From assembly GCA_016699555.1 (NCBI GenBank), contig CP064981.1, positions 1-64,000 of the forward strand: a stretch of 64,000 nucleotides of DNA. The letters run 5' to 3'. A program made the position numbers and the translations under genes. The notes beneath the pieces were generated by a model, which was given only the letters and a program-made list of their open reading frames with translations, searched no databases and was not told where the DNA came from. Below, piece by piece: positions 52,990-60,842 of the stretch. The stretch's first letter is position 1; each line of letters begins with the position of its first letter. Source of the stretch: Candidatus Iainarchaeum sp. Its GTDB lineage: Archaea > Iainarchaeota > Iainarchaeia > Iainarchaeales > VGJJ01.

Positions 52990-53988
52990 TCATGGATATT
53001 TTAGGAGTTGATTATTTATTTTTACAGTTGAAATATTGCAGTCAATAATATTAGATGGTAAATTACATTGAATAATTGTAGTGGTTTTTGATTTTAGGAC
53101 TCTATCAAACTCACAACTATTGCTAGCAAATGAATTTTCCATGCTATTTATATCGATGCACGTCATCGATAGATGAGTCATAATAGCTTCGTCGTTTGTT
53201 GCATTATACAGATATATGTTTGCATTTCCATCTCGCACAATGGAACCACGAAATGGAAAATCATGGACTGTCAAATCGTAAGGGTTTGAAACGAGTTGAC
53301 TTACTGGCAACATAGTGAAAATGACAACGAGAATAACCGCATAGACTCTCGAGATTGATGTATCTTTTGACAACCCATTGAATATTTGTCGTTCCAAGTA
53401 ATACAGCAACACTACAAATATTGCAAACTTAAGGAAGTCAGTACTGGTGATGACTAAATAGATTCCCCAGCCAATGAATCCCATTAGCACCAAAAATAAT
53501 AGTAGACAGATAATCTTGTGTTTTTCGACGAAGTCATTTGCTCCATCCCCTAAATTTTTTTGAACTTTCTTTAATTTAGTCTTGAGCTTTTTCAGATACC
53601 CTTCTAGGCTGGCCAAATAAATGATTATTTCAATAATTGCTTGAAGTACACTCGATATTTTCTTGAATCCTTTATCTAACTCCTCATAGGTTCCGCGCAC
53701 AATCAGAAATGCAAGTGAATAAGATAGAGTGAAAAAGTTAGTGAACATGACGATGAAGTTAAACCCATATAACTGGAATTTGTCATTCAGAATCAGTATT
53801 GAAGCTATGAAAACCAGTACGTAGGTCAAACCACCAAGCAAAATTACTTCTTTTGCAAGGTTTGTGGGGGTCGGCTCATCCTTTTCATTCCATTTCTTCG
53901 CCAAGAACAACAAGTATCCTGAAATAATCGTGAAAACGACCACCGAAGGAGTTGAAAAGATGAAGTTCTGAAAAATATCTTCAAGCAT
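52990..53988 (-). CDS. Multi-spanning membrane protein (casposon cargo)
   Basis: A 332-residue protein with about six or seven membrane helices, a coiled-coil cytoplasmic loop (about 105-160), and a C-terminal external domain with several cysteines (CIDINS, CEFD, CNLP, CNIST). The family is not recognised. It has its own TATA box, so it begins a transcript separate from the upstream cas1 operon, followed at once by the HEPN-like gene. A membrane effector or sensor role is inference. Confidence 0.6.
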   Translation of the reverse strand: MLEDIFQNFIFSTPSVVVFTIISGYLLFLAKKWNEKDEPTPTNLAKEVILLGGLTYVLVFIASILILNDKFQLYGFNFIVMFTNFFTLSYSLAFLIVRGTYEELDKGFKKISSVLQAIIEIIIYLASLEGYLKKLKTKLKKVQKNLGDGANDFVEKHKIICLLLFLVLMGFIGWGIYLVITSTDFLKFAIFVVLLYYLERQIFNGLSKDTSISRVYAVILVVIFTMLPVSQLVSNPYDLTVHDFPFRGSIVRDGNANIYLYNATNDEAIMTHLSMTCIDINSMENSFASNSCEFDRVLKSKTTTIIQCNLPSNIIDCNISTVKINNQLLKYP

Positions 53989-54008
53989 ATAAATGGTAAA
54001 ATGGCTTC

Positions 54009-54017
54009 TTTTTATAA
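54009..54017 (-). promoter_or_regulatory. TATA box of the membrane-protein/HEPN cargo unit
   Basis: TTATAAAAA on the minus strand lies 21-29 bp before the ATG at 53988, in the 45-bp gap after the cas1 stop. It points to independent leaderless transcription of the cargo pair. Confidence 0.5.
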
Positions 54018-54033
54018 TCCGAACATGAAAAAA

Positions 54034-55218
54034 TCATTCTTCGCGGACTTTCCCTAAGGTCTTTTCATATAACTTGAATATTTTTCCACTTTTTGCATTC
54101 TTTTTCATGTAATGCAATGTCCCTTTATGCAAACCATGCTCGTATGCTTTATGATAGGGAATTGCCAGAATCTTTTGTCGCAATTCCTCTGAATCAACTC
54201 TCTTTAATTCAAACTTAGGATTGGTAAAATCAATCTCTCTCTTTTCAAAATATTTTGTAAGTTCACGTGCTTTAATGAGTATTACATTATGCCAGCTTGA
54301 CATGCCTCGATCAAATTCAACTTTATTGTTGAATTGTGTTTCAATTTCCTTTAGTAGCTTCTTTGCACCACTTGGGCGCAATTTTAGATTGTAGTTTTCG
54401 GTTCGAATAAAATCTTTTGCGCTGAAAACTTCTTTTTCAATCGCTGAAATAACTGCTAAATCAATGAGAAAGCGATACGGTTCTTGTAAGTCGTAAGCCA
54501 AAGAGTTATTTCCTGAATGTTTTTCATGCATATATCCAACATGTTGATCAAGTCCGACTGCATTAATGGCCTTTAGGCATTCAGCTTCTAGAATAGAATA
54601 GCCATAGTTGAGTAAGCAATTAATTACATCACCTGCACCGCGTGGCTTCTTTTGATATTCTCTTGTTTCAAATTCTAACTTTTCTGGGAATATTTTTGTA
54701 AGTTCTTGCCAGTAAAAGGAAGCAACTCTCCCCTCAATCATCATAATCTCAGGTATATCTTTTACTTGTTCAATCTTATTCCATTCATTACTGAAATCCG
54801 TTTTAATTTCAGGATACTTGGGTTTGAGATAATCTAATACTAATTTTGTCCGTGCAAACTTGGCATTAATTAAAGCTTTTGAAATTTTGACACGTTCAAT
54901 ATAATTTTCATAAATTTTGTACTGATTAAATTTCGTTTGCACATTGGTGCTTTCAGGAGGCAATAATGTAGTTAGAAGTTTTCCATTCCAGTCTAAGAAA
55001 GAAGCCTGAATGCCATGTTTGACAAGCCAACGAATTGCATCTATGGTGATGTTTCCGTCTTGGCCATAAATAATCACATTATCCACGTCAATTCTTCGAG
55101 GTGAATAAATATATTGAGTAGGTTCTTTTCCAAATTCTGAAAAACCGTCTTTGACATGCAGTTTTGCTTTTTCCACTTTCAGATTAATCCCATGGCCATT
55201 AAGTAATAACAATTTCAT
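54034..55218 (-). CDS. cas1: Cas1 integrase (casposase)
   Basis: A 394-residue Cas1. The N-terminal beta domain (1-85) is followed by the catalytic helical domain with the metal-binding residues Glu162 (IEGRVASFYW), His231 (HVGYMHEKHSGNNSLAYDL) and Glu246 (LQEPYRF). It carries a C-terminal extension (about 330-394) with a helix-turn-helix-like AYEHGLHKGTLHYMKK, as found in casposases but not in most CRISPR Cas1. It cuts the element free and joins its ends to the tRNA target. Its ATG overlaps the upstream stop (ATGA). Confidence 0.96.
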   Translation of the reverse strand: MKLLLLNGHGINLKVEKAKLHVKDGFSEFGKEPTQYIYSPRRIDVDNVIIYGQDGNITIDAIRWLVKHGIQASFLDWNGKLLTTLLPPESTNVQTKFNQYKIYENYIERVKISKALINAKFARTKLVLDYLKPKYPEIKTDFSNEWNKIEQVKDIPEIMMIEGRVASFYWQELTKIFPEKLEFETREYQKKPRGAGDVINCLLNYGYSILEAECLKAINAVGLDQHVGYMHEKHSGNNSLAYDLQEPYRFLIDLAVISAIEKEVFSAKDFIRTENYNLKLRPSGAKKLLKEIETQFNNKVEFDRGMSSWHNVILIKARELTKYFEKREIDFTNPKFELKRVDSEELRQKILAIPYHKAYEHGLHKGTLHYMKKNAKSGKIFKLYEKTLGKVREE

Positions 55219-55574
55219 GCAACTTCACCCTTCATACTTTCTTTTGTTCTGCTATATGCCGCAGCATCACTTCGAATTGACTTTAACCAACCCCTTTGTT
55301 CATCTTCAAGTGTAAGAGAAAATTCGACCAAGGCTTTCTTGTATAGCTCAAGCACGCCATGCCAACGTGAGGCTTCGAAGAAAGTACTAAATGCAGTTCT
55401 TTGATAGTCTTTTATCACCCATTTTAGCCAATGGATTGCTTTTTCGCTTTCAGCAGTTGCAAAAAGCATTAGGATTAGTTTTCCATATGCTTTGAATATG
55501 GATGCCTCGTCTACTTTTTTATCAAACTCGTTAAGTATTTTGTCAAGATTTTTTTGGACGTATCCCAGCGTCAA
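55215..55574 (-). CDS. Small helical protein upstream of cas1
   Basis: A 119-residue all-helical protein, slightly basic, with no recognised domain. It overlaps the upstream HTH gene by 32 bp and cas1 by 4 bp, so the three are a single translational unit. Possibly a partner of Cas1; no other evidence. Confidence 0.6.
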   Translation of the reverse strand: MTLGYVQKNLDKILNEFDKKVDEASIFKAYGKLILMLFATAESEKAIHWLKWVIKDYQRTAFSTFFEASRWHGVLELYKKALVEFSLTLEDEQRGWLKSIRSDAAAYSRTKESMKGEVA

Positions 55575-56037
55575 GGTGATTCATTAGTAAAATGGCGGTT
55601 GTTTCTAAAAGTTTTTCATTTTTGGTGCGCGCGACTATTCGTTCAACCTTTTCCAATGTTTCCCAATTTAATTTTACGCGTTGTACATCTCCTAACTCCT
55701 CTAAAGCAACTAATTGTTTCTTTTCATCATCTGACGCAAGTATATCAAGAATTTTCGAGTAAAATTCGTTTTCATTTGGTAAAGTTGAAAGTGCATAAAA
55801 AATTGCATTTTCTCTTTTTTCTTTTATTCCATAAGCTTGGAAGTCATTGAATTTTATTCGTATAATCTTCTTGTCAACATCACGCAATTCTTGGATTGCT
55901 TTGTAAATTGAGGGTTTTGATCTGCCGAGCGGCATTGCATCGCCAATTTTGCCTATTTTTTCGAAGATTTGGTCTGAAGACTGAATCTTCTCTTTCGCCA
56001 GTAAGTCGATGATTTCTTGTTTTATGCTATCACGCAT
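55543..56037 (-). CDS. Winged-helix DNA-binding protein
   Basis: A 164-residue protein with an N-terminal winged helix (about 1-70: EIIDLLAKEKIQSSDQIFEK, then RSKPSIYKAIQELRDVDKKI as recognition helix and wing) and a helical C-terminal part (about 85-164) with HEAT-like hairpins. It heads the leftward cas1 operon and lies back to back with a ribbon-helix-helix gene, so it may regulate both directions. Confidence 0.7.
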   Translation of the reverse strand: MRDSIKQEIIDLLAKEKIQSSDQIFEKIGKIGDAMPLGRSKPSIYKAIQELRDVDKKIIRIKFNDFQAYGIKEKRENAIFYALSTLPNENEFYSKILDILASDDEKKQLVALEELGDVQRVKLNWETLEKVERIVARTKNEKLLETTAILLMNHLDAGIRPKKS

Positions 56038-56102
56038 GCTCTCACTTCGGTCTCTTTTGCTCTCACAATTAAGTATAATTACTATAACTTATGCTATCAA
56101 TT

Positions 56103-56115
56103 ACTATATAATAGT
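56103..56115. promoter_or_regulatory. Palindrome in the divergent casposon promoter region
   Basis: ACTAT-ATA-ATAGT is a perfect 5-3-5 inverted repeat in the 118-bp AT-rich gap between the leftward cas1 operon and the rightward RHH-HNH-PolB operon. It overlaps TATA-like sequence and could be an operator for the RHH or winged-helix protein. Confidence 0.4.
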
Positions 56116-56155
56116 TGCTATATTCCAGGTCTGCTCCAATGTATGTGGTGATCCC

Positions 56156-56326
56156 ATGAGTGGACGTAAACTTGTCATAACCTTGAATCCAAGCCTTAAA
56201 CGTGGACTGGAGGAGGCATCAAAGCGCAGGAAATGCTCGCAAGCTGAAATTGTGCGTGGCCTCCTCTATCAAAATCTTGCCCCTTACTTGAAAGAGGTGG
56301 AAGCTGATGCCCAAACGCTTCTCTAA
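56156..56326 (+). CDS. Ribbon-helix-helix (CopG-like) regulator
   Basis: A 56-residue protein: a short strand (RKLVITLNPSLKRGLEEASKRR, split here) then helix and CSQAEIVRGLLYQNL, the pattern of a CopG/Arc RHH repressor. It is the first gene of the rightward casposon operon; its stop overlaps the next gene start by 20 bp. The frame extends upstream to 56009 but MSGRKL at 56156 is the natural start. Confidence 0.75.
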   Translation: MSGRKLVITLNPSLKRGLEEASKRRKCSQAEIVRGLLYQNLAPYLKEVEADAQTLL

Positions 56327-56939
56327 ACACTACAAAACTTTTTCCGACTGGAAAAAAGGACGGAAACTAACGAAATATAGTAAGAAAATAATTGAAAATC
56401 GAGCCATATTTCCAAAATCTACCTTGAAGAGGCTCAGGACTGGAATCTCCAACTTTTCCACAAAAAAATGGAATGTATTGAATTCCACTCAAAAAGTGCA
56501 TCGAACAAATGCATTGAACACACTTTCTGAAATACGGAAAGGAAACTCACTCCTAAAGACGCTTAAAAAATATGGTTATTCATTAGAAAGAATAAAAGAA
56601 CACTTAGGAAAAACGATTCATTTCCAAAACAATAAGTGGATTAGTAGATCACGCGATTCAATTGAACGTTCAATGGTTATTTATGAAAATGGAAAACGAA
56701 AAGCAATTCTTGTTAATGATTCAAAGACTGCATCACGAATTGGAGAGTATTATAATTCAGTAAAGAAGTTTTTACAAACAGGAAACGAGAAGGAATTACA
56801 TAAAATAAACACAAAAATCATCGACTCAAATGGTAACACTCATTACTTAGAAACAAATCCTAAAAAGATTTTAGAAATTGAAGAAGCAAAGGAAGAACCC
56901 GAATTCACAGAAATATATTCAGAGGAAGATTCTCCATGA
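56307..56939 (+). CDS. Basic casposon protein of unknown function
   Basis: A 210-residue protein: a strongly basic N-terminal part (1-110) rich in Lys/Arg with helical segments, resembling a helix-turn-helix around 85-105, then a mixed domain and an acidic tail (EEAKEEPEFTEIYSEEDS). It overlaps both the RHH gene and the HNH gene (ATGATGA), so it is translated with them. Nucleic-acid binding is likely from charge. No family recognised. Confidence 0.6.
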   Translation: MPKRFSKHYKTFSDWKKGRKLTKYSKKIIENRAIFPKSTLKRLRTGISNFSTKKWNVLNSTQKVHRTNALNTLSEIRKGNSLLKTLKKYGYSLERIKEHLGKTIHFQNNKWISRSRDSIERSMVIYENGKRKAILVNDSKTASRIGEYYNSVKKFLQTGNEKELHKINTKIIDSNGNTHYLETNPKKILEIEEAKEEPEFTEIYSEEDSP

Positions 56940-57268
56940 TGAAGTGTTTGCTGTGCATTGAAACTGAAGAAACAGTCCCACTTCGATTTGAAATGCACCA
57001 CCTATCTGGTAGAAAATATTCTGACGAAACAGTTCCACTATGCCCAAACTGTCACGCTAAAATAACAAAAATTCAAAACAAATTTCCTCCAAAGATACGT
57101 TCACAAAAGAATCGCAAAGACACATTAATTTTCAGTATTACAAGCACAACCGCGCTCATGAAAACGGGGGCTGAAAACGGCCTTCGTATGCTAAAAGAAT
57201 TAACGGAGCTGATACAAAATGACTCAAAAAATAGCCGTGAGAATCTTGTCGAACAAGAAAAACAATGA
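56936..57268 (+). CDS. HNH endonuclease
   Basis: A 110-residue HNH nuclease: Cys4-x2-Cys7 and Cys36-x2-Cys39 hold a structural zinc, with the His pair HH (21-22) and the CPNCH motif forming the beta-beta-alpha catalytic site. HNH nucleases are a regular casposon component, role unknown. The 3' end overlaps the start of polB by 50 bp. Confidence 0.85.
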   Translation: MMKCLLCIETEETVPLRFEMHHLSGRKYSDETVPLCPNCHAKITKIQNKFPPKIRSQKNRKDTLIFSITSTTALMKTGAENGLRMLKELTELIQNDSKNSRENLVEQEKQ

Positions 57269-59825
57269 AAAACAAGAGTATATTCCAAAAATTGTCTCTC
57301 CATATCAAGGCGTACTCGTTTTTGATTGTGAAACAACAACAGATGCAGTTCAAAACCTAAAATTTGGCTCATACCAGTATCGTGTTAATGACATCATTCA
57401 AGATATTGGCATTTTTTACAACCCTACTGAGGTAACTGCAGAAGAACTAAACTACCTTCAAACTGCTAGCAGTCAAAAACTAATCCAACTGTATACACGC
57501 GAACAATTTGTTGCCAAACTAGCTGACTACGCCCTGAAGATACGGGCACTATGTATTGGACACAACTTGGTATTTGATATTTCGCGATTATGTGTTGGAA
57601 CGGGATATTGTAGAGGCGCGTACAACAGCGGATTTTCACTCAAACTATCGGAAAACAAAAGTATTCCTCGCATTAAAACAACGCGTATCAATGAGCGAAA
57701 AGTATTATTACGATTTGGAAAAGCATTAGATGGCACGAACTTTGGAGGCCATTTTTTAGATACCCAAACGTTAGCCTCGGCATTATTGGACACTAAACAC
57801 ATTTCATTGAACGCGTTGGCAAAGGAGCTTGGAATCGATGAGCAAAAATTAGAAGTAGAAAAACATGGAATGATTACACCGCATTATATTGACTATAATT
57901 TGAATGATGTGATGCTTACTTATTTGGTTTTTGCAGAACTAAAGAAAAAATATGAAGAATACGGTCTCAGCTTACCGATAACAAAAGTCATTTCAGGTGC
58001 ATCCATTGGAAAAGCGTTCCTGCGAAAAATGGGAATAAAGTCTTTCCTTGAGCAAAACAAAACATTCCCCATGGAAGTATTAGGGCAATGCATGTCAGCC
58101 TATTTTGGTGGGCGTTGCGAGGTAAAAATGCGAAAAACGCCTGTACGAACAACAGTATTAGACTTCACAAGTATGTACCCAACTGTTTGTCATCTAATGA
58201 ATCTTCAACGATTCATGCTAGCTAAAAGAATTGATACACAAAAAATAAATGTACAGAAACTATTAGAAGAATTGACCCCTGAAAAATTATTTGATCCAAA
58301 AACATGGCCATCACTTCTCATTTTATGCAAAATAAAACCAAACAAGGACTGTTTACCCGTACGTAGCGACTATGGTGGAAAAACGCTCAACGTGGGAGTC
58401 AATTATTTTACATCAAGTGAATCTTTTTACTATTGGTTGCCAGACTTAGTATATAGCAAGTTCATAACTGGAAAAACCTCAGTAATTGAGGAAGCTTTGG
58501 AATTTGTTCCTGTTGATGTTCAGGAAACGGTAAAACCAATAAGTGTCTTTGATGTGGAATTTAATCCGTTGAAACATGACTTTATTCATAATCTGGTTCT
58601 ACAACGAAACAAATTGAAAAAAGTGAATCCCGTTCAGGCGCAGGGATTAAAAATTTTGGCTAATGCCACTTCTTATGGCATTTTTGTCGAATTAAACCCA
58701 GAAAAAGAACCATCCCCACTAACTGTTTATTCGAGAAAAGTTTTTGAAACAAATTCTATACATGAGCAAGCAGGTGAATTCTTCAATCCGATTGTTGGCG
58801 GACTGATTGTTTCGGGGTCAAGGTTGCTATTAGGAATGATAGAGGTTGAGCTAGCAAAAATTGGCAAGACCCATTATGCGTGTGACACCGATTCAATGTT
58901 CGTTCCGCCTGAAACGGCTGATTACTTGCAAGAAAAATTTCAACCTTTATCACCTTATCAAGGACATATATATTTACACGAGAAGCAGGCAGATCAAACT
59001 CCTATATATTTACTAAAGAAGGAGTACGAAAACGTGTGGTTCTATGGTGTGAGTTCCAAAAGATATGTTCTATTCGAGAAAAAGGGCACGAAACTAAAGA
59101 TTCTCGACCAAAAAGGAAAGAAAGGATACAAGCTACATGGACTTGGGTATATCCTCAATCCCTTTGGCAAAGATCCTGATTGGCATAAACAATTCTGGGA
59201 AGATGGACTGAAACTGCACTACAATCAGCTATCAGAACAGGATATCATTGCAAAGTATGGACAATACTATTGTATATCACAATTAACAGTCTCCAGTTGG
59301 GATGCTTATCGCCGATTTCGATACTTCAACAAAGGAAAACCTTTTCGAGAGCAGATAAAACCGTTCAATTTTATGCTATTGGGGTTTGGTCAACAAAATG
59401 ATGTCAAACCATTAGCACCTTACACGAAAAACTATCAAGCAATCGTTCACGAACCATTTATTGACTACAAAACAGGCAAAACTTTGATTGGGATTGAATA
59501 TTGGCAAAACTTGGCAGATGTATTTTTCAATTACTTTAATCATCCCGAAGCAAAAATGGATGGTACTGTTGGCTTGCTAAGACTTAAGTACGTGACTTCT
59601 GACTTGACTGCTTATATAGGGAAAGAAGGGCGCGATATTGACACGCAAATCATGCGTAAAAGTCCAATTACGGCCGTTATTCCTCAAAAGGATCTGCATA
59701 CATATGTATGTATGTTGACGAAAGAAGAGGCAAAGCAACTTCATATTTCACGAGCAACTTTTTATCGCTTGAAAAAGAATCCAGAGAAACTTTCTGTTGC
59801 CATAATACAAAAATTGTTACATTAA
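57219..59825 (+). CDS. polB: Casposon family B DNA polymerase with C-terminal HTH-like tail
   Basis: An 868-residue PolB. Proofreading exonuclease: Exo I Asp36-x-Glu38, Exo II HNLVFD (115-120), Exo III around Tyr226-Asp230. Polymerase: motif A DFTSMYP (315-321), motif B KILANATSYG (478-487), motif C DTD (556-558), and the SKRYVLF element. All key residues are present. A segment of about 120 residues between motifs A and B could hold TPR-like insertions as in protein-primed enzymes. Residues about 833-861 (TKEEAKQLHISRATFYRLKK) look like a helix-turn-helix. It probably copies the element. Confidence 0.94.
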   Translation: MTQKIAVRILSNKKNNEKQEYIPKIVSPYQGVLVFDCETTTDAVQNLKFGSYQYRVNDIIQDIGIFYNPTEVTAEELNYLQTASSQKLIQLYTREQFVAKLADYALKIRALCIGHNLVFDISRLCVGTGYCRGAYNSGFSLKLSENKSIPRIKTTRINERKVLLRFGKALDGTNFGGHFLDTQTLASALLDTKHISLNALAKELGIDEQKLEVEKHGMITPHYIDYNLNDVMLTYLVFAELKKKYEEYGLSLPITKVISGASIGKAFLRKMGIKSFLEQNKTFPMEVLGQCMSAYFGGRCEVKMRKTPVRTTVLDFTSMYPTVCHLMNLQRFMLAKRIDTQKINVQKLLEELTPEKLFDPKTWPSLLILCKIKPNKDCLPVRSDYGGKTLNVGVNYFTSSESFYYWLPDLVYSKFITGKTSVIEEALEFVPVDVQETVKPISVFDVEFNPLKHDFIHNLVLQRNKLKKVNPVQAQGLKILANATSYGIFVELNPEKEPSPLTVYSRKVFETNSIHEQAGEFFNPIVGGLIVSGSRLLLGMIEVELAKIGKTHYACDTDSMFVPPETADYLQEKFQPLSPYQGHIYLHEKQADQTPIYLLKKEYENVWFYGVSSKRYVLFEKKGTKLKILDQKGKKGYKLHGLGYILNPFGKDPDWHKQFWEDGLKLHYNQLSEQDIIAKYGQYYCISQLTVSSWDAYRRFRYFNKGKPFREQIKPFNFMLLGFGQQNDVKPLAPYTKNYQAIVHEPFIDYKTGKTLIGIEYWQNLADVFFNYFNHPEAKMDGTVGLLRLKYVTSDLTAYIGKEGRDIDTQIMRKSPITAVIPQKDLHTYVCMLTKEEAKQLHISRATFYRLKKNPEKLSVAIIQKLLH

Positions 59826-60520
59826 TTTTCAATTTCCTTATCTATTATAGTTATTATCTCGTCCAAGTAACGAATAAGCTGATTAAGTGATTCTTCAGTA
59901 GCATCGACACCTAACTTTTCTTTATTAGCAATTAATTCCAATTTATCTTTTGCATTTTGAAATCTTATTTTTACGCCTAAGAAAATGTCTTTTGCTTCTT
60001 CATAGTCAACTTTTGTCGGATTATTGACAAGCAGTATCTTCTTCCCGCCAGTTACAAAATCTTCTAAACCTTTCACAACTTCCTCTTGAATATCTAAACT
60101 CAATTGGAGATCCGTACGAAGTTGCTGATCATATGTGAGCACTTCTTTTGTTTTGCCTAAAAGCCACCGCATCTCTGATAATTCCGCCTTTGCTAAAGGA
60201 ATAATTGCATCAGCTTCATCAAAATGGTTGAATTCTATGTAAGCAAAAATTACTCCAAGATAATATGCAAAAGAGGCGTGGCGTCTTTCATAATCAATAC
60301 TAATTTCTTTTACTTTTTCTAATTCTATATTATAATTATTTATTCCTGCTTCTAAATTTTGGATTTGCTCTTTTTGGGACTGTGTTTCAAAATAAAGATT
60401 TCCTGCAGCAATCAATAGAAATAATAGTATCACTCCGTATATCCCTTGAGTTGAGGGGTTTTGATGATTTTGCATAGTGCTTGATCTCGTATGGTTTTTT
60501 TCGTCCATTGTAACGTTCAC
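59822..60520 (-). CDS. Membrane-anchored coiled-coil protein
   Basis: A protein of up to 232 residues (shorter if started at 60508 or 60475) with one N-terminal helix (GVILLFLLIAAGNLYF), a coiled coil (about 45-75), and a helical soluble domain. It shares a short regulatory gap with the winged-helix gene at 60591 and overlaps the end of polB by 4 bp. The topology resembles four-helix sensor domains. Function unknown. Confidence 0.6.
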   Translation of the reverse strand: MNVTMDEKNHTRSSTMQNHQNPSTQGIYGVILLFLLIAAGNLYFETQSQKEQIQNLEAGINNYNIELEKVKEISIDYERRHASFAYYLGVIFAYIEFNHFDEADAIIPLAKAELSEMRWLLGKTKEVLTYDQQLRTDLQLSLDIQEEVVKGLEDFVTGGKKILLVNNPTKVDYEEAKDIFLGVKIRFQNAKDKLELIANKEKLGVDATEESLNQLIRYLDEIITIIDKEIEN

Positions 60521-60557
60521 CCAGGCTCAAAACTACGTTCGTTACGTTGATGTTACG
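60510..60557. promoter_or_regulatory. Three copies of a GTAACG/CGTTAC-type motif
   Basis: GTAACG at 60510-60515, CGTTAC at 60540-60545 and GTTACG at 60552-60557 lie in the divergent gap before the winged-helix gene. They may be binding sites for one of the casposon regulators. Confidence 0.3.
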
Positions 60558-60568
60558 CTACTACTTAT

Positions 60569-60589
60569 TAAGGGGTTATGCACCCCTTA
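60569..60589. promoter_or_regulatory. Perfect inverted repeat, probable operator of the winged-helix gene
   Basis: TAAGGGGT-TATGC-ACCCCTTA, an 8-5-8 perfect inverted repeat, ends one base before the ATG of the winged-helix gene at 60591. Its size and position fit an autoregulatory operator for a dimeric repressor; it could equally be an RNA hairpin covering the start. Confidence 0.5.
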
Positions 60590-60590
60590 T

Positions 60591-60842
60591 ATGTACGAAC
60601 TTCTGAGCTACATTCGAAGAAGCTCAATAAAACGCAAAATTCTACAAAATTTACAGGAAGCTAAAACTCCAACAGATTTGAAGAAGGCTCTAGGGGTTCA
60701 TAGGGAAAGTATCTCAAGGGCACTATTAGAGTTGGAGGAAAGAGGACTAGTTGAATGTCTGACCCCAGACCAACCAAATTATCGCTATTACAAAATTACA
60801 GAAAAAGGAGATAAACTGTGTAAGCAGCTGAAAAATTACTGA
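60591..60842 (+). CDS. Winged-helix transcription regulator
   Basis: An 83-residue winged-helix protein (KILQNLQEAKTPTDLKKALG, then VHRESISRALLELEERGLVE as recognition helix, then a wing with YYKITEKG), similar to archaeal ArsR/MarR-like regulators. The start ATG follows the 8-5-8 operator-like repeat. Its end overlaps the convergent TOPRIM gene by 7 bp. Confidence 0.8.
   Translation: MYELLSYIRRSSIKRKILQNLQEAKTPTDLKKALGVHRESISRALLELEERGLVECLTPDQPNYRYYKITEKGDKLCKQLKNY

Noticed and set aside
54034..55218. Cas1 as part of a CRISPR-Cas adaptation module
   Set aside because: No Cas2, no Cas4, no repeat-spacer array and no effector genes; terminal repeats, target duplication, PolB and HNH fit a casposon instead.
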